Source of the DNA: JACCXG01 sp963785755
Lineage (GTDB): Bacteria > Acidobacteriota > Vicinamibacteria > Vicinamibacterales > 2-12-FULL-66-21
Direction of reading: 5' to 3'
Length of the DNA stretch: 64,000 bases
Assembly: GCA_963785755.1 (NCBI GenBank)
Contig: CAWAXG010000050.1
Span: 196,497 to 260,496 of the forward strand
Part shown: in pieces, positions 27,078 through 36,589 of the stretch
Layout: each line of letters starts with the position of its first letter
Position numbering within the stretch: position 1 is the stretch's first letter
Translations under genes and position numbers: made by a program
The notes under the pieces: generated by a model
What the model saw: the letters and a program-made list of their open reading frames with translations, nothing else
Database searches by the model: none
Told to the model about the DNA's origin: nothing

Positions 27078-28025
27078 ATGAGTCCTGGCCAGTTGAAGCT
27101 GTTTTCGGGAAGTGCGCATCCGGCGTTGACGGCCGAGATCGCCGAGTTCCTCGGCGTGTCGATCGGCCATGCGCGTCTTCAGCGCTTCCCCGACACGGAG
27201 TGCTCGTTCCAGATCGACGAGAACATCCGCGGGACCGACGTCTTCGTGATCCAGCCGACGTGCGCCGACGTCGACCGGAACATCATGGAGCTGTGCGTGA
27301 TGATCGATGCGTTTCGCCGGTCGTCGGCGTCGCGCATCACCGCGGTCGTGCCGTATTACGGCTACGCGCGCCAGGATCGCAAGGACAAGCCGCGGGTGCC
27401 GATTTCGGCCAAGCTGGTGGCCAACCTGCTCAGCGCTGCGGGAACCAATCGCGTGCTGACGATGGATCTGCACAAGGCGCAGATCCAGGGGTTCTTTGAC
27501 ATTCCCGTCGATCACCTGTTCGCCGCGCCGGTGATCATCGATTATTGCTCGCAGCTGCGGATACCGAACCTCACGATCGTGTCGCCGGATGCGGGCGGCG
27601 CCGAGCGCGCCCGCGCCTACGCCAAGCGGCTCGGGGCGGAACTGGCGATCGTCGACAAACGGCGGTCGGACGATGGGACGGCCGAGGTGATGAACGTGAT
27701 CGGCGACGTCACCGGCCGCACCTGTATCCTGCAGGACGACATCATCGATACGGCGGGCACGATTGTGAAGGCGGCCAACGCCCTGCGGGTCAGTGGCGCC
27801 GAGCGCGTCTTCGCGTGCGCGGTGCACGGCGTGCTCTCGGGGCCGGCGGTCGAGCGCCTCGAGTCCGCCCCGATCGAGCAGGTGATCATCACCAATACGA
27901 TCCCGCTGCACAGCGAGCGGGCGAAGTGCTGCAAGAAGATCCGGCAGCTGTCGGTTGCCCGGCTGCTCGGTCAGGCAATTCGGAGTATCCACGAGGAGAC
28001 GTCGGTCTCGTCGCTGTTCGTCTGA
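27078..28025 (+). CDS. prs: Ribose-phosphate pyrophosphokinase
   Basis: 315 aa, makes PRPP from ribose 5-phosphate and ATP. Present are the YYGYARQDRK ATP-loop motif, the SPDAGGAERARAYAKRLG pyrophosphate region and the PRPP-binding DDIIDTAGTI. Normal class I length. Upstream (26904-27077) is a GC-rich spacer ending in the GTGGGGCCCC motif that also precedes gltX, rplK and rplA. Supplies PRPP for purH and other pathways. Confidence 0.96.
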   Translation: MSPGQLKLFSGSAHPALTAEIAEFLGVSIGHARLQRFPDTECSFQIDENIRGTDVFVIQPTCADVDRNIMELCVMIDAFRRSSASRITAVVPYYGYARQDRKDKPRVPISAKLVANLLSAAGTNRVLTMDLHKAQIQGFFDIPVDHLFAAPVIIDYCSQLRIPNLTIVSPDAGGAERARAYAKRLGAELAIVDKRRSDDGTAEVMNVIGDVTGRTCILQDDIIDTAGTIVKAANALRVSGAERVFACAVHGVLSGPAVERLESAPIEQVIITNTIPLHSERAKCCKKIRQLSVARLLGQAIRSIHEETSVSSLFV

Positions 28026-28071
28026 GCGGACAGAGCCGGGGAGCTGGTAGTCAGCAACAAGGATTGGTTTT

Positions 28072-28731
28072 ATGGAATCGACACTTCAGGCAGAAAAGCG
28101 GGAAACCCGCGGCAAGAACGAGGCGCGGCGGCTCCGCGCGAGCGGGCGCATTCCGGCGGTGGTCTATGGCGCCGAAAAGGGAAAGGCGACCGAGATTTCC
28201 GTCGATCCCAAGGTGCTCCTCCGCATCCTGCATTCGGAATCCGGCGTGAACACGCTGATCGGCCTGCAGGGCGTTGGCGCCGGCGACACGCGGGTGCTCG
28301 TGAAGGAGTACCAACTCGATCCGATCGATCACAAGCTGCTCCACGTCGACTTCTACCAGGTCGCGATGGACAAGGCGATCACGGTCACCGTGCCGATCGC
28401 GTTGAAGGGCGAAGCCAAGGGCGTCAAGCAGCAGGGTGGCATCGTCGATTTCGTGCACCGCGACATCGAGATCGAGACGCTGCCTGGCGATATCCCGGAG
28501 AGCATCACGGTCGATATCTCCGAGCTGATGCTGAACCAGGGCATCCGCGTCCGCGACGTTCTCGTCGAAGGCGCGAAGTGGAAGCCGGTGACCGACCCGG
28601 ACACGCTGATCGTTCACGTCGTGGCGCTGAAGGTCGAGGAGCCGGCTCCAGCCGAGGTTGCGGCGGCTGCTCCGACAGCACCGGCTGAGCCCGAGGTCAT
28701 CAAGAAGGGCAAGACGGAGAAAGAAGAGTAG
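28072..28731 (+). CDS. rplY: 50S ribosomal protein L25 / general stress protein Ctc
   Basis: 219 aa. N-terminal L25 domain binding 5S rRNA (KRETRGKNEARRLRASGRIPAVVYG) plus a C-terminal TL5/Ctc beta domain (DIEIETLPGDIPESITVDISEL) and a low-complexity Ala/Pro/Glu tail. This long CTC form differs from the short E. coli L25. The next gene, pth, follows after 20 nt as in many genomes. Confidence 0.94.
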   Translation: MESTLQAEKRETRGKNEARRLRASGRIPAVVYGAEKGKATEISVDPKVLLRILHSESGVNTLIGLQGVGAGDTRVLVKEYQLDPIDHKLLHVDFYQVAMDKAITVTVPIALKGEAKGVKQQGGIVDFVHRDIEIETLPGDIPESITVDISELMLNQGIRVRDVLVEGAKWKPVTDPDTLIVHVVALKVEEPAPAEVAAAAPTAPAEPEVIKKGKTEKEE

Positions 28732-28751
28732 CCTCAGCGCCGGCTCGTGGC

Positions 28752-29340
28752 ATGAAGCTGATCGTCGGCCTCGGCAATCCCGGCAGGAAGTACCGATGGG
28801 ACGAGGCACAATGTCGGGTTTCGGGTCCTCGACGATCTGGCGGCGCGGCACAAGGTCGAGTGGGAGCTCGCGCCGCGCGGAATCGAGGCGCTGATCGGAC
28901 GGCAGCGGCCCGACGGCATCGTCCTCGCGAAGCCGTTGACCTTCATGAACCTGAGCGGGCCGGCCGTCGTGGGCCTGCTGCAGTTCTACAAGATCGACGT
29001 GCCAGATGCGTTCGTCATCGTCGACGAAATCAATCTGGAGCTCGGGCGGCTGCGGGCGCGGGCCGCGGGATCGGCAGGCGGCCACAACGGCCTGAAGTCG
29101 ATCATCGAAGCGCTGGGAACGATGGAATTTGCTCGGCTGCGGGTCGGTGTCGGGCGCGGTGAGGCCCGCCGCGATCTCGCGGATCACGTGCTGGCGAAGT
29201 TCGAGCCGGACGAGCGGCCGATCGTCGCCGAGGCGGTGGGCCGCAGCGCGGACGCCGCCGACCTGTTCGTCGCCGAGGGGATCGGTCCGGTGATGAACAG
29301 TTTCAACAGGAAGGAAGACCGTAAGGAAGACGGGGACTAA
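28752..29340 (+). CDS. pth: Peptidyl-tRNA hydrolase (one frameshift)
   Basis: Recycles peptidyl-tRNA. The first 14 codons read MKLIVGLGNPGRKY, and then the frame is lost. One frame over the family continues: GTRHNVGFRVLDDLAA, KPLTFMNLSGPAV and AGSAGGHNGLKSI. Removing one C of the CC at 28793-28794 restores KYDGTRHNVG, including the catalytic histidine region. Corrected length is 195 aa, as expected. Essential in most bacteria, so an indel error is likely. Confidence 0.92.
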
Positions 29341-29440
29341 ACAACCTATCTTCTCCTTGCCCGCCGCAGCCCCACCGGGCGAAGGCAGGCCGTAGGGTCC
29401 GAGGCAGAGCCCCGGATCAGAAACGTCCAGAGGGAGATTC

Positions 29441-29914
29441 ATGAGCACAAACCGACAGTACGAGCTCGTCTACATCCTGACGCCGGAGGCGTCGGACGAG
29501 CAGATCGCCGAGCTGCACACGCAGATCGAGCAGATCGTCCAGCGCTTCACCGGCACCCTCGACAAGAGCGAGAACTGGGGCCGCCGCAAGCTCGCCTACG
29601 AAATCGGCCACCATCGCGAAGGCACCTACGTCGTCGAGACGATCACCGGCAGCGGCGAGCTGATGAAGGAGATCGATCGGCGGCTGCGCGTGCTGGATCA
29701 GGTCATCCGGCACCTCATCGTCCGCGTCGATGATGAGCTGCGAGTGGCGGAACGGACGCGCGACGCGCGCAAGGCGACGCAGGCGCGCCGGCGCACCGCG
29801 CGCGGGCTCCCGCCCGAGCCGCAGCCCGGTGAAGGCCGCGGCGACAACATGGATCAGGACGACGATCGCGGCGATCGATACGATCGCGGGGACAAGTACG
29901 AGGTGCAGCGATGA
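29441..29914 (+). CDS. rpsF: 30S ribosomal protein S6
   Basis: 157 aa. The S6 core YELVYILTPEASDEQI, ENWGRRKLAYEI and LDQVIRHLIVRVD occupies residues 7-100; the last ~55 residues are a charged extension ending in an Asp/Arg-rich stretch. Binds S18 in the platform of the 30S subunit. The stop overlaps rpsR as ATGA. Confidence 0.96.
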   Translation: MSTNRQYELVYILTPEASDEQIAELHTQIEQIVQRFTGTLDKSENWGRRKLAYEIGHHREGTYVVETITGSGELMKEIDRRLRVLDQVIRHLIVRVDDELRVAERTRDARKATQARRRTARGLPPEPQPGEGRGDNMDQDDDRGDRYDRGDKYEVQR

Positions 29915-30210
29915 GCGACGAACGAGGAGGCCGGGGGCGCGGCGGGTCGAAGGGCCGTGACGGCGACAAGGGCAAGGGCGATCGTCCCCGCGGCGGATTC
30001 TTCCGGCGCCGGCGCGTCTGCAAGTTCTGCGCGGAGAAGATCGATTACATCAACTACAAGGACGTCCGGCTGCTGACGCCGTTCCTGCCCGAGCGCGGCA
30101 AGATTCAGCCGCGCCGCATCTCCGGGACCTGCGCGCTGCATCAGCGCAAGCTGCAGACGGCGATCAAGCGGGCGCGCCAGCTGGCGCTGATTCCGTACGT
30201 GACCGACTAG
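29911..30210 (+). CDS. rpsR: 30S ribosomal protein S18
   Basis: 99 aa. A Gly/Arg/Lys-rich N-terminal extension of ~30 residues precedes the S18 core CKFCAEKIDYINYKDVRLL and GTCALHQRKLQTAIKRAR. The CxxC and later Cys-x-x-His suggest a zinc-bound form. Partner of S6. No ssb gene separates it from rpsF, unlike many genomes. Confidence 0.96.
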   Translation: MSDERGGRGRGGSKGRDGDKGKGDRPRGGFFRRRRVCKFCAEKIDYINYKDVRLLTPFLPERGKIQPRRISGTCALHQRKLQTAIKRARQLALIPYVTD

Positions 30211-30228
30211 CCGGCCGAGAGGACAGCC

Positions 30229-30678
30229 ATGGAAGTGATACTTCGTGAACACGTGGACAATCTCGGCCGCCGCGGCGACGTGGTGAAGGTCGCCGACGGC
30301 TACGCGCGCAATTTCCTGCTGCCGCGCAACCTCGCGTTGAAGGTCACCGAGGCGAACAAGCGTCAGATCGACCGCGAGCGCAAGCTCGCCGATCTGCGCG
30401 ACGCCGAGGAGAAGCAGCAGGCCGAAGCGCTGGCGCAGCGGCTCGGCCAGGTCGAAATCGAGATCGCCCGCCGGGTCGGCGAGAACAATACGCTCTATGG
30501 ATCGGTGACCTCCGCCGACATCGCGCACGCGCTCGAGGCCAAGGGCTTCCAGGTCGACAAGCGGAAGATCACGCTGGCCGACCCGCTGAAGGCGATCGGC
30601 GAGGTCAGCGTTCCGATCAAGGTGCATCGAGAAGTGACGACGCAGGTGAAGGTGAAGGTCGTTCCAGAGACGCACTGA
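30229..30678 (+). CDS. rplI: 50S ribosomal protein L9
   Basis: 149 aa. Typical start MEVILREHVDNLGRRGDVV and GYARNFLLPRNLA, a long connecting helix, and a C-terminal domain with GENNTLYGSVT. Binds 23S rRNA at the L1 side. Followed by a strong intrinsic terminator at 30729. Confidence 0.96.
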   Translation: MEVILREHVDNLGRRGDVVKVADGYARNFLLPRNLALKVTEANKRQIDRERKLADLRDAEEKQQAEALAQRLGQVEIEIARRVGENNTLYGSVTSADIAHALEAKGFQVDKRKITLADPLKAIGEVSVPIKVHREVTTQVKVKVVPETH

Positions 30679-30728
30679 CGCGTCAGCAGGGCGAATGCCC
30701 TGCACGATGGCGATCGCGATCACGATTC

Positions 30729-30770
30729 GGGTGACCTGGATGGTGCTATCATCCGGTCACCCGATTTTGT
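30729..30770 (+). terminator. Intrinsic terminator after rplI
   Basis: GGGTGACC-T-GGAT (30729-30741) pairs with ATCC-GGTCACCC (30751-30762), a 12-bp stem with one bulge, followed by GATTTTGT. It ends the rpsF-rpsR-rplI transcript just before dnaB. Confidence 0.75.
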
Positions 30771-30782
30771 TGGTCCCGATCG

Positions 30783-32141
30783 ATGCCTGACGTTTCCGCT
30801 GCACCCGAGCGTACGCTTCCCCACAATCTCGACGCCGAAAAATCCGTCCTCGGGGCGATCCTGATCCACAACGACGCGTTCAATCACGCGGCGGAGCTGA
30901 TCGACTCGCGCGATTTCTTCCGCGATGCCCACCGTCGCATTTTCGACAAGATGGTCGCGCTCAGCGAGCGCGGCCGTGCGATTGACTTCATCACGCTGAA
31001 GGACGAGCTGCAGCGCGCCGGCGAGCTGGACGAGTGCGGCGGCCCGACCTATATCGCGGCGCTCGCCGACGGTGTGCCGCGCTCGGCCAACGTCGCCTAC
31101 TACGCGCGGATCGTCAAGGAGAAGTCGACGCTCCGCAACCTGATTCACTCCGCCAACAAGATCCTCACGGAAGCGTACGAGGCGGAGCAGGAACCGGAGG
31201 TGCTGCTCGACGAGGCCGAGCGCGCGATTTTCGCGATCGCCGAAGATCGCATCCGCGAAGGTTTCGTGCCGCTTCGCGACCTGGTGCAGAGCAGCTTCGC
31301 GACGATCGAGAAGCTGCAGCAGAACAAGGGGGCGATCACCGGCGTGCCGAGCGGCTTTCCCGACCTGGACGAGATGACGACCGGCTTCCACCCCGGCGAC
31401 CTGGTGGTGGTGGCGGCCCGGCCGTCGATGGGCAAGACCAGCCTGGTCCTGAACATCGCGCAGCATGTCGGGACCCACACGGCCATGACGGTCGGGTTTT
31501 TCAGCCTCGAGATGTCGAAAGAGCAGCTGTTCATGCGCATGCTCACGTCCGAGGCACGGATCGACGCGCACCGGTTCAGGACCGGCTTCCTGAACGAGAA
31601 GGACTATGGCCGCCTGTCGCACGCGCTCGGAACGCTCGCGGAGGCGCGCGTGTTCATCGACGACACTGCATCGATCGGCGTACTCGAGATGCGGGCGAAA
31701 GCGCGGCGGCTCCAGAAGGAGCACGGCCTCGATCTGCTGATCATCGACTACCTGCAGTTGATGCAGGGCCGCGGCAGGTTCGAGAGCCGGCAGCAGGAAG
31801 TCTCGGCGATCTCGCGCTCGCTCAAGGGCCTGGCCAAGGAGCTGAGCTGCCCGGTCATCGCCCTGTCGCAGCTGAGCCGCGCCCCGGAAGGGCGCACCGA
31901 TCACCGGCCGCAGCTGTCGGACCTCCGCGAATCGGGCGCGATCGAACAGGATGCCGATCTGGTCCTGTTCATCTACCGCCCCGAGGTCTACGACAAGGAA
32001 GAAACCAGGCCCGAGGACCAGGGGATCGCCGAGATCATCGTCGGCAAGCAGCGCAACGGCCCCATCGGCGGCGTGAAGCTCTCGTTCCTGACTCAGTACA
32101 CCCGCTTCGAAAGCTACGCCGGAAACTCGGCTCCATCGTGA
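30783..32141 (+). CDS. dnaB: Replicative DNA helicase DnaB
   Basis: 452 aa hexameric 5'-3' helicase. N-terminal domain (PHNLDAEKSVLGAIL), Walker A ARPSMGKTSL near residue 218, Walker B LLIIDYLQLM and C-terminal KQRNGPIG. No intein. The stop overlaps the alanine racemase GTG start. Confidence 0.96.
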   Translation: MPDVSAAPERTLPHNLDAEKSVLGAILIHNDAFNHAAELIDSRDFFRDAHRRIFDKMVALSERGRAIDFITLKDELQRAGELDECGGPTYIAALADGVPRSANVAYYARIVKEKSTLRNLIHSANKILTEAYEAEQEPEVLLDEAERAIFAIAEDRIREGFVPLRDLVQSSFATIEKLQQNKGAITGVPSGFPDLDEMTTGFHPGDLVVVAARPSMGKTSLVLNIAQHVGTHTAMTVGFFSLEMSKEQLFMRMLTSEARIDAHRFRTGFLNEKDYGRLSHALGTLAEARVFIDDTASIGVLEMRAKARRLQKEHGLDLLIIDYLQLMQGRGRFESRQQEVSAISRSLKGLAKELSCPVIALSQLSRAPEGRTDHRPQLSDLRESGAIEQDADLVLFIYRPEVYDKEETRPEDQGIAEIIVGKQRNGPIGGVKLSFLTQYTRFESYAGNSAPS

Positions 32142-33256
32142 TCCGTCAGACGGTCGCGCACGTCGACCTCGACGCCATCCGGTCGAACTTTCACGCCATC
32201 GTCGGTTTTCTCGCCGCCGGGCCCGGCCGGCCGCCCGGCGTCGTCGCCGTGGTCAAGGCGAACGCGTACGGGCACGGCGCCCCGCAAGTCGCGGCGGCGC
32301 TCGAGCAGGCGGGCGCGGCGATGCTCGCCTGCGCGGACATCGAGGAGGCGATCGTGCTGCGCGAGGCCGGGATCCGGGCGCCGATCCTGGTGTTCGGCGC
32401 CCTCAGCGTCAGCGATCTCGACGGGATCTTCACCTACGATCTGACGCCGACGATTTCGACGCCAGGCGCGGCGCTCGCGCTCGAGGCCGCCGCGGCGCGG
32501 CACGACGTGCGGCTGCGCTGTCACCTGAAGATCGACACCGGCATGAACCGCCTCGGCTTCCGGCACGACAACATCGATCGCTCGCTGCCGCAGGTCGTCG
32601 CGTCACGGCATCTCGAGATCGCCGCGGTATATACGCATTTCGCGACCGCCGACAATCCGGACCACCCGGCCTTCGCGCTGCAGCGCGAGCGGTTCGAGGC
32701 GGTGTGCTCCAGGCTTCCCGCGATCGGGATCGAGGCGCCCCTGCGCCATGCCGCGAACAGCGCGGCGCTGCTCCGCGACGAACGCACCTGGTACGACCTC
32801 GTCCGTCCTGGATTGCTGCTCTACGGGATCGTTCCGCCGCCGCTCGCCGCGACGATTCCGCTGCGACCTGCCCTGTCACTGCGGAGTCGTATCGTGTCGG
32901 TCAAGGGGATTCGGCCCGGTGAAGGCACCGGTTACGGCCTTCGCGGCGTCGTCGATCGTCCGCTGACCCTCGCCGTCGTGCCCGCGGGGTATGCCGACGG
33001 CCTCGACCTGCGTCTGGCCGGCCGCGGCCACATGCTCGTCCGGGGCCGCCGTGCGCCGATCGTCGGCTCCGTCTGCATGGACATGGCGATGATCGACGTG
33101 ACCGGCACGGATGTGGCACCAGGCGACGAGGTGGTCATCGTGGGCGCGCAAGGAGAGGAATCGATCGGCGTGCGCGAGATCGCCGCGTCGATTGGCAGTA
33201 TTCCTTACGAGTTGCTCTGCCGCGTCGGGTCTCGCATCGAGAGGGTTTATTCCTGA
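32138..33256 (+). CDS. alr: Alanine racemase
   Basis: 372 aa PLP enzyme giving D-alanine for peptidoglycan. The PLP lysine lies in VVAVVKANAYGHG (about residue 38), the conserved RPGLLLYGI follows, and the catalytic tyrosine segment is GTGYGLRG. The GTG start overlaps dnaB. The dnaB-alr-radA order is well known. Confidence 0.95.
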   Translation: MIRQTVAHVDLDAIRSNFHAIVGFLAAGPGRPPGVVAVVKANAYGHGAPQVAAALEQAGAAMLACADIEEAIVLREAGIRAPILVFGALSVSDLDGIFTYDLTPTISTPGAALALEAAAARHDVRLRCHLKIDTGMNRLGFRHDNIDRSLPQVVASRHLEIAAVYTHFATADNPDHPAFALQRERFEAVCSRLPAIGIEAPLRHAANSAALLRDERTWYDLVRPGLLLYGIVPPPLAATIPLRPALSLRSRIVSVKGIRPGEGTGYGLRGVVDRPLTLAVVPAGYADGLDLRLAGRGHMLVRGRRAPIVGSVCMDMAMIDVTGTDVAPGDEVVIVGAQGEESIGVREIAASIGSIPYELLCRVGSRIERVYS

Positions 33257-33283
33257 AAGGCGCCAACTCTCAACGAAGGTCGA

Positions 33284-34663
33284 ATGAAAACAAGGACAGT
33301 CTTCGCCTGTCAGGAGTGCGGCGCGCAGTCCCCGAAGTGGCTCGGACGGTGCGCCGAATGCGGGGCCTGGAACTCGCTCGTCGAGGAACGCCAGTTGCCC
33401 GAGCGCGCAACCGCGGGTTCTCCGACGCAGCCGCGCTACAGTCTTGCCTCGGCTGCCGGGCCACAGCTGTATGCAAATATCGACACGGTCGTCGCGGAAC
33501 GGATCTCCACCGGTATCGGCGAATTCGATCGTGTGCTCGGCGGGGGTGTGGTGCCAGGCTCGCTGGTGCTGATTGGGGGCGAGCCGGGGATCGGGAAATC
33601 GACCCTGCTGCTGCAGGCCGCCGCGCATTTTGCGAAGGCGGTCGGGCCCGTGCTTTACAGCTCGGGCGAGGAATCCGAACATCAGATCAAGTCCCGAGGT
33701 GAGCGCCTTGGTGTGGAGCCGGCTCCGCTCTACGTGCTCGCCGAGACCTGCCTCGAGCGGATTCTCGAGGAAATCGCGCGGCTCCGGCCCGCCTTCATCA
33801 TCGTCGACTCGGTGCAGACGGTGTTCTCGCTGAAGTTCCAGTCGGCGCCCGGCAGCATCGGCCAGGTGCGCGAGTCGGCGACGCAGCTGCTGTTCGCGGC
33901 GAAGGGCCAGAACATACCGACGTTTCTCGTCGGCCACGTGACCAAGGACGGGACCCTTGCCGGACCAAAGGCCCTGGAGCACATCGTTGACACGGTCCTG
34001 TACTTCGAAGGGGAGAAGCACCATTCGCATCGCGTCGTCCGCGCCGTGAAGAACCGATTCGGCGCGGTCAGCGAGCTCGGCGTCTTCGAGATGACGGGGC
34101 GCGGGCTGCGCGGAGTTCCCAATCCGTCAGCGCTGTTCCTCGCCGAGCGCCGGGCGGGGGCGCCGGGATCAGCGGTTTTGTGCTGCGTCGAGGGCTCGCG
34201 TCCGCTGCTCGTGGAAGTCCAGGCGCTCGTCAGCAGCAGCACCTACGGCAACGCCAGGCGGACCGCCAGCGGCGTCGATCAGAACCGCCTCTCGCTGCTG
34301 CTCGCCGTGCTGGAGAAGCGCGCCGGCCTGAATCTGATCGCGGACGACGTGTTCATCAACGTCGCGGGGGGCATCGCCGTCGACGAGCCGGCCGCCGACC
34401 TCGCGATCGCCGGCGCGGTCGCCTCCAGCCTGCGCAACCGGACCATCCGTGCCGGTACTGCCGTGTTCGGCGAAGTGGGCCTGGCCGGCGAAGTGCGCGG
34501 CGTCAGCCAGGCGTCGTTGCGCGTGCGCGAGGCCGCGCAAATGGGTTTCACGCGCTGCGTGCTGCCCGACGGCAACTGCTCCAGCGAGGACACTCCGCCG
34601 GCGATCGAGCTCGTGCCGGTCCGCACCGTCACCGAGGCCGTCGATCAGCTCATCGAGTGGTAA
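33284..34663 (+). CDS. radA: DNA repair protein RadA
   Basis: 459 aa branch-migration ATPase. N-terminal zinc finger CQECGAQSPKWLGRCAECGAW, Walker A GGEPGIGKSTLLLQ, the RadA-specific KNRFG motif (VKNRFGAVSELG) and a C-terminal Lon-protease-like domain (GGIAVDEPAADLAIAGA). Complete. Confidence 0.96.
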   Translation: MKTRTVFACQECGAQSPKWLGRCAECGAWNSLVEERQLPERATAGSPTQPRYSLASAAGPQLYANIDTVVAERISTGIGEFDRVLGGGVVPGSLVLIGGEPGIGKSTLLLQAAAHFAKAVGPVLYSSGEESEHQIKSRGERLGVEPAPLYVLAETCLERILEEIARLRPAFIIVDSVQTVFSLKFQSAPGSIGQVRESATQLLFAAKGQNIPTFLVGHVTKDGTLAGPKALEHIVDTVLYFEGEKHHSHRVVRAVKNRFGAVSELGVFEMTGRGLRGVPNPSALFLAERRAGAPGSAVLCCVEGSRPLLVEVQALVSSSTYGNARRTASGVDQNRLSLLLAVLEKRAGLNLIADDVFINVAGGIAVDEPAADLAIAGAVASSLRNRTIRAGTAVFGEVGLAGEVRGVSQASLRVREAAQMGFTRCVLPDGNCSSEDTPPAIELVPVRTVTEAVDQLIEW

Positions 34664-34724
34664 TCGCGGCGATCGGACCACTGGTTCGAGCGCAGCGGTA
34701 TCATAGGACCCGGAGTCATATTCC

Positions 34725-35792
34725 ATGGCCTGGTTCCTGCTCGTCCGTACCCTGTTCGTCCTTGCGGTGACGTACGCGGCGTTTCTGACACATCCGTTCA
34801 GCAGCCAGATGCCGGTGAACCTCGTTGCCGGGGTGGCGCTCGGCCTGCTGATGATTGGCGTCGAAACCCGCATGCGCGACGCCGAGGTCACCGACCTGCT
34901 CGGCGCCCTGGTCGGGGGCGCGGTCGGCCTGGGTCTCGCCAAGACCATCGGCGCCGCGCTCTTCTGGGCCGACACGACCGACCCGCGCGTCGTGTTCCTT
35001 CACAGCTTCGTGCTGCTCGTGTTCCCCTACCTCGGGATCGTCATGGGGGCGCGCAAGAGTGAATGGTTGAAGCCGGCGCGGCTGGCCGCCCTGTTCCGCG
35101 ACACCGGTCCGCAGCGCCGCTATCGGGTGCTCGATACCAGCGTCATCATCGACGGCCGCATCGCCGACGTCTGCGAGACCGGCTTCCTCGACGGTACGCT
35201 CGTGATCCCGCAGTTCGTGCTCAAGGAGCTGCAGCTCGTCGCCGATTCGGCCGACTCGATGAAGCGCAACCGCGGCCGCCGCGGCCTCGACATTCTTCAG
35301 AAGATTCAGAAGATGGCGGGCGTCGACGTCATGATCTCGGACATCGACTTCCCCGACGTCCGCGAAGTCGACCTCAAGCTGATCGAGCTCGCGCGAACGC
35401 TGCAGGGCAAGATCGTCACCAACGACTTCAATCTGAACAAGGTGGCGCAGCTGCGCGGCGTCGCCGTGCTCAACATCAACGAGCTGGCCAACGCGCTCAA
35501 GCCGGTCGTCCTCCCTGGCGAATTCATGAAGGTCTTCATCCTCAAGGAAGGCAAGGAATACAACCAGGGTGTGGCCTATCTCGACGACGGGACGATGGTC
35601 GTCGTGGACAACGCGCGGCGGATGATCAGCAAGAACATCGACGTCGTGGTCACCAGCGTGCTGCAGACCACGGCGGGCAAGATGATTTTCGGGCGGTTCA
35701 TCGAGGGGGCGTCGGGGGCCGGAACCGCATCGGTGCAGCCGCCGCAGCCGGTGGCTGCCGTGCCGCAGGCGCGCGCGCAGAACGCGAAGTGA
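34725..35792 (+). CDS. YacL-like PIN/TRAM membrane protein
   Basis: 355 aa. Four N-terminal membrane helices (1-110), a PIN-type nuclease domain starting RVLDTSVIIDGRIADVCETGF with acidic residues conserved through VTNDFNLNKVAQ, then a TRAM domain (LKEGKEYNQGVAYLDDGTMVVVD). Probable RNase of unknown target. The radA-yacL-ispD-ispF-gltX order matches Firmicutes. The stop overlaps the plsC start. Confidence 0.92.
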   Translation: MAWFLLVRTLFVLAVTYAAFLTHPFSSQMPVNLVAGVALGLLMIGVETRMRDAEVTDLLGALVGGAVGLGLAKTIGAALFWADTTDPRVVFLHSFVLLVFPYLGIVMGARKSEWLKPARLAALFRDTGPQRRYRVLDTSVIIDGRIADVCETGFLDGTLVIPQFVLKELQLVADSADSMKRNRGRRGLDILQKIQKMAGVDVMISDIDFPDVREVDLKLIELARTLQGKIVTNDFNLNKVAQLRGVAVLNINELANALKPVVLPGEFMKVFILKEGKEYNQGVAYLDDGTMVVVDNARRMISKNIDVVVTSVLQTTAGKMIFGRFIEGASGAGTASVQPPQPVAAVPQARAQNAK

Positions 35793-36556
35793 TCCCGCCT
35801 TACCACTGGTGGCGGACGGTCTTCTTCCTGATTCCGGTCATCGGCGTTTACACGATCGTGCTCGGCACGATATCGATCCTGTCATCGTTATTCGATCGGT
35901 CGGGTGACGTCGGCCATCGCTGCGCCCGGCTGTGGTCGTCGCTCATCCTGCGAACGACGGGTGTGCGGGTGAGCGTCACGGGCGTCGAGAAACTGGATCA
36001 GGGGCCGAGCTACGTCCTGGCGTCGAACCATCAGAGCATCTACGACATCCCGATTCTGTTCGCGACGCTGCCGCTGCAGGTACGCATTCCCGCGAAAGCG
36101 TCCCTGGGCCGGTTTCCGTTCCTTGGCTGGCACCTTCGACGAACCGGGCATCTGCTCGTGAACCGCAGCAACCCCGGCGCCGACATCGTCGACAAGATGC
36201 GGCGGCTGGTGAGCGAATCCCACTCGCTCATCGTCTTTCCCGAAGGAACCCGCAGCATCGATGGCCGGGTCGGACGCTTCAAGAAGGGCAGCTTCCTCGT
36301 CGCCATCGATGCCGGGCTGCCGATCGTGCCGATCAGCGTCACGGGGAGCCGGCACGTGATGCTGAAGGGGCGGCTCATGGTCCGTCCAGGCGACGTGCGC
36401 GTGACCGTCCACGATCCGATTCCAACGGCCGGGGTCACGCGTCCGCACATCGGCGAGTTCGTCGATCGCGTGCGGGAGATCGTCCGCCATGACGTCGACG
36501 AGCCCGTGACCGTAACCGAAGTCGAGCGTGACGCCGGTCGCGAAGCGGTGCGATAA
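35789..36556 (+). CDS. plsC: 1-acyl-sn-glycerol-3-phosphate acyltransferase
   Basis: 255 aa from GTG 35789. N-terminal membrane anchor (VFFLIPVIGVYTIVLGTISIL), catalytic NHQSIYD and the glycerol-phosphate motif FPEGTRS. Makes phosphatidic acid. The GTG overlaps the previous stop, so it is translationally coupled. Confidence 0.93.
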   Translation: MIPPYHWWRTVFFLIPVIGVYTIVLGTISILSSLFDRSGDVGHRCARLWSSLILRTTGVRVSVTGVEKLDQGPSYVLASNHQSIYDIPILFATLPLQVRIPAKASLGRFPFLGWHLRRTGHLLVNRSNPGADIVDKMRRLVSESHSLIVFPEGTRSIDGRVGRFKKGSFLVAIDAGLPIVPISVTGSRHVMLKGRLMVRPGDVRVTVHDPIPTAGVTRPHIGEFVDRVREIVRHDVDEPVTVTEVERDAGREAVR

Positions 36557-36589
36557 TCGGGGTTTGTTCGTGCAGCTGAAAGCGTTCTC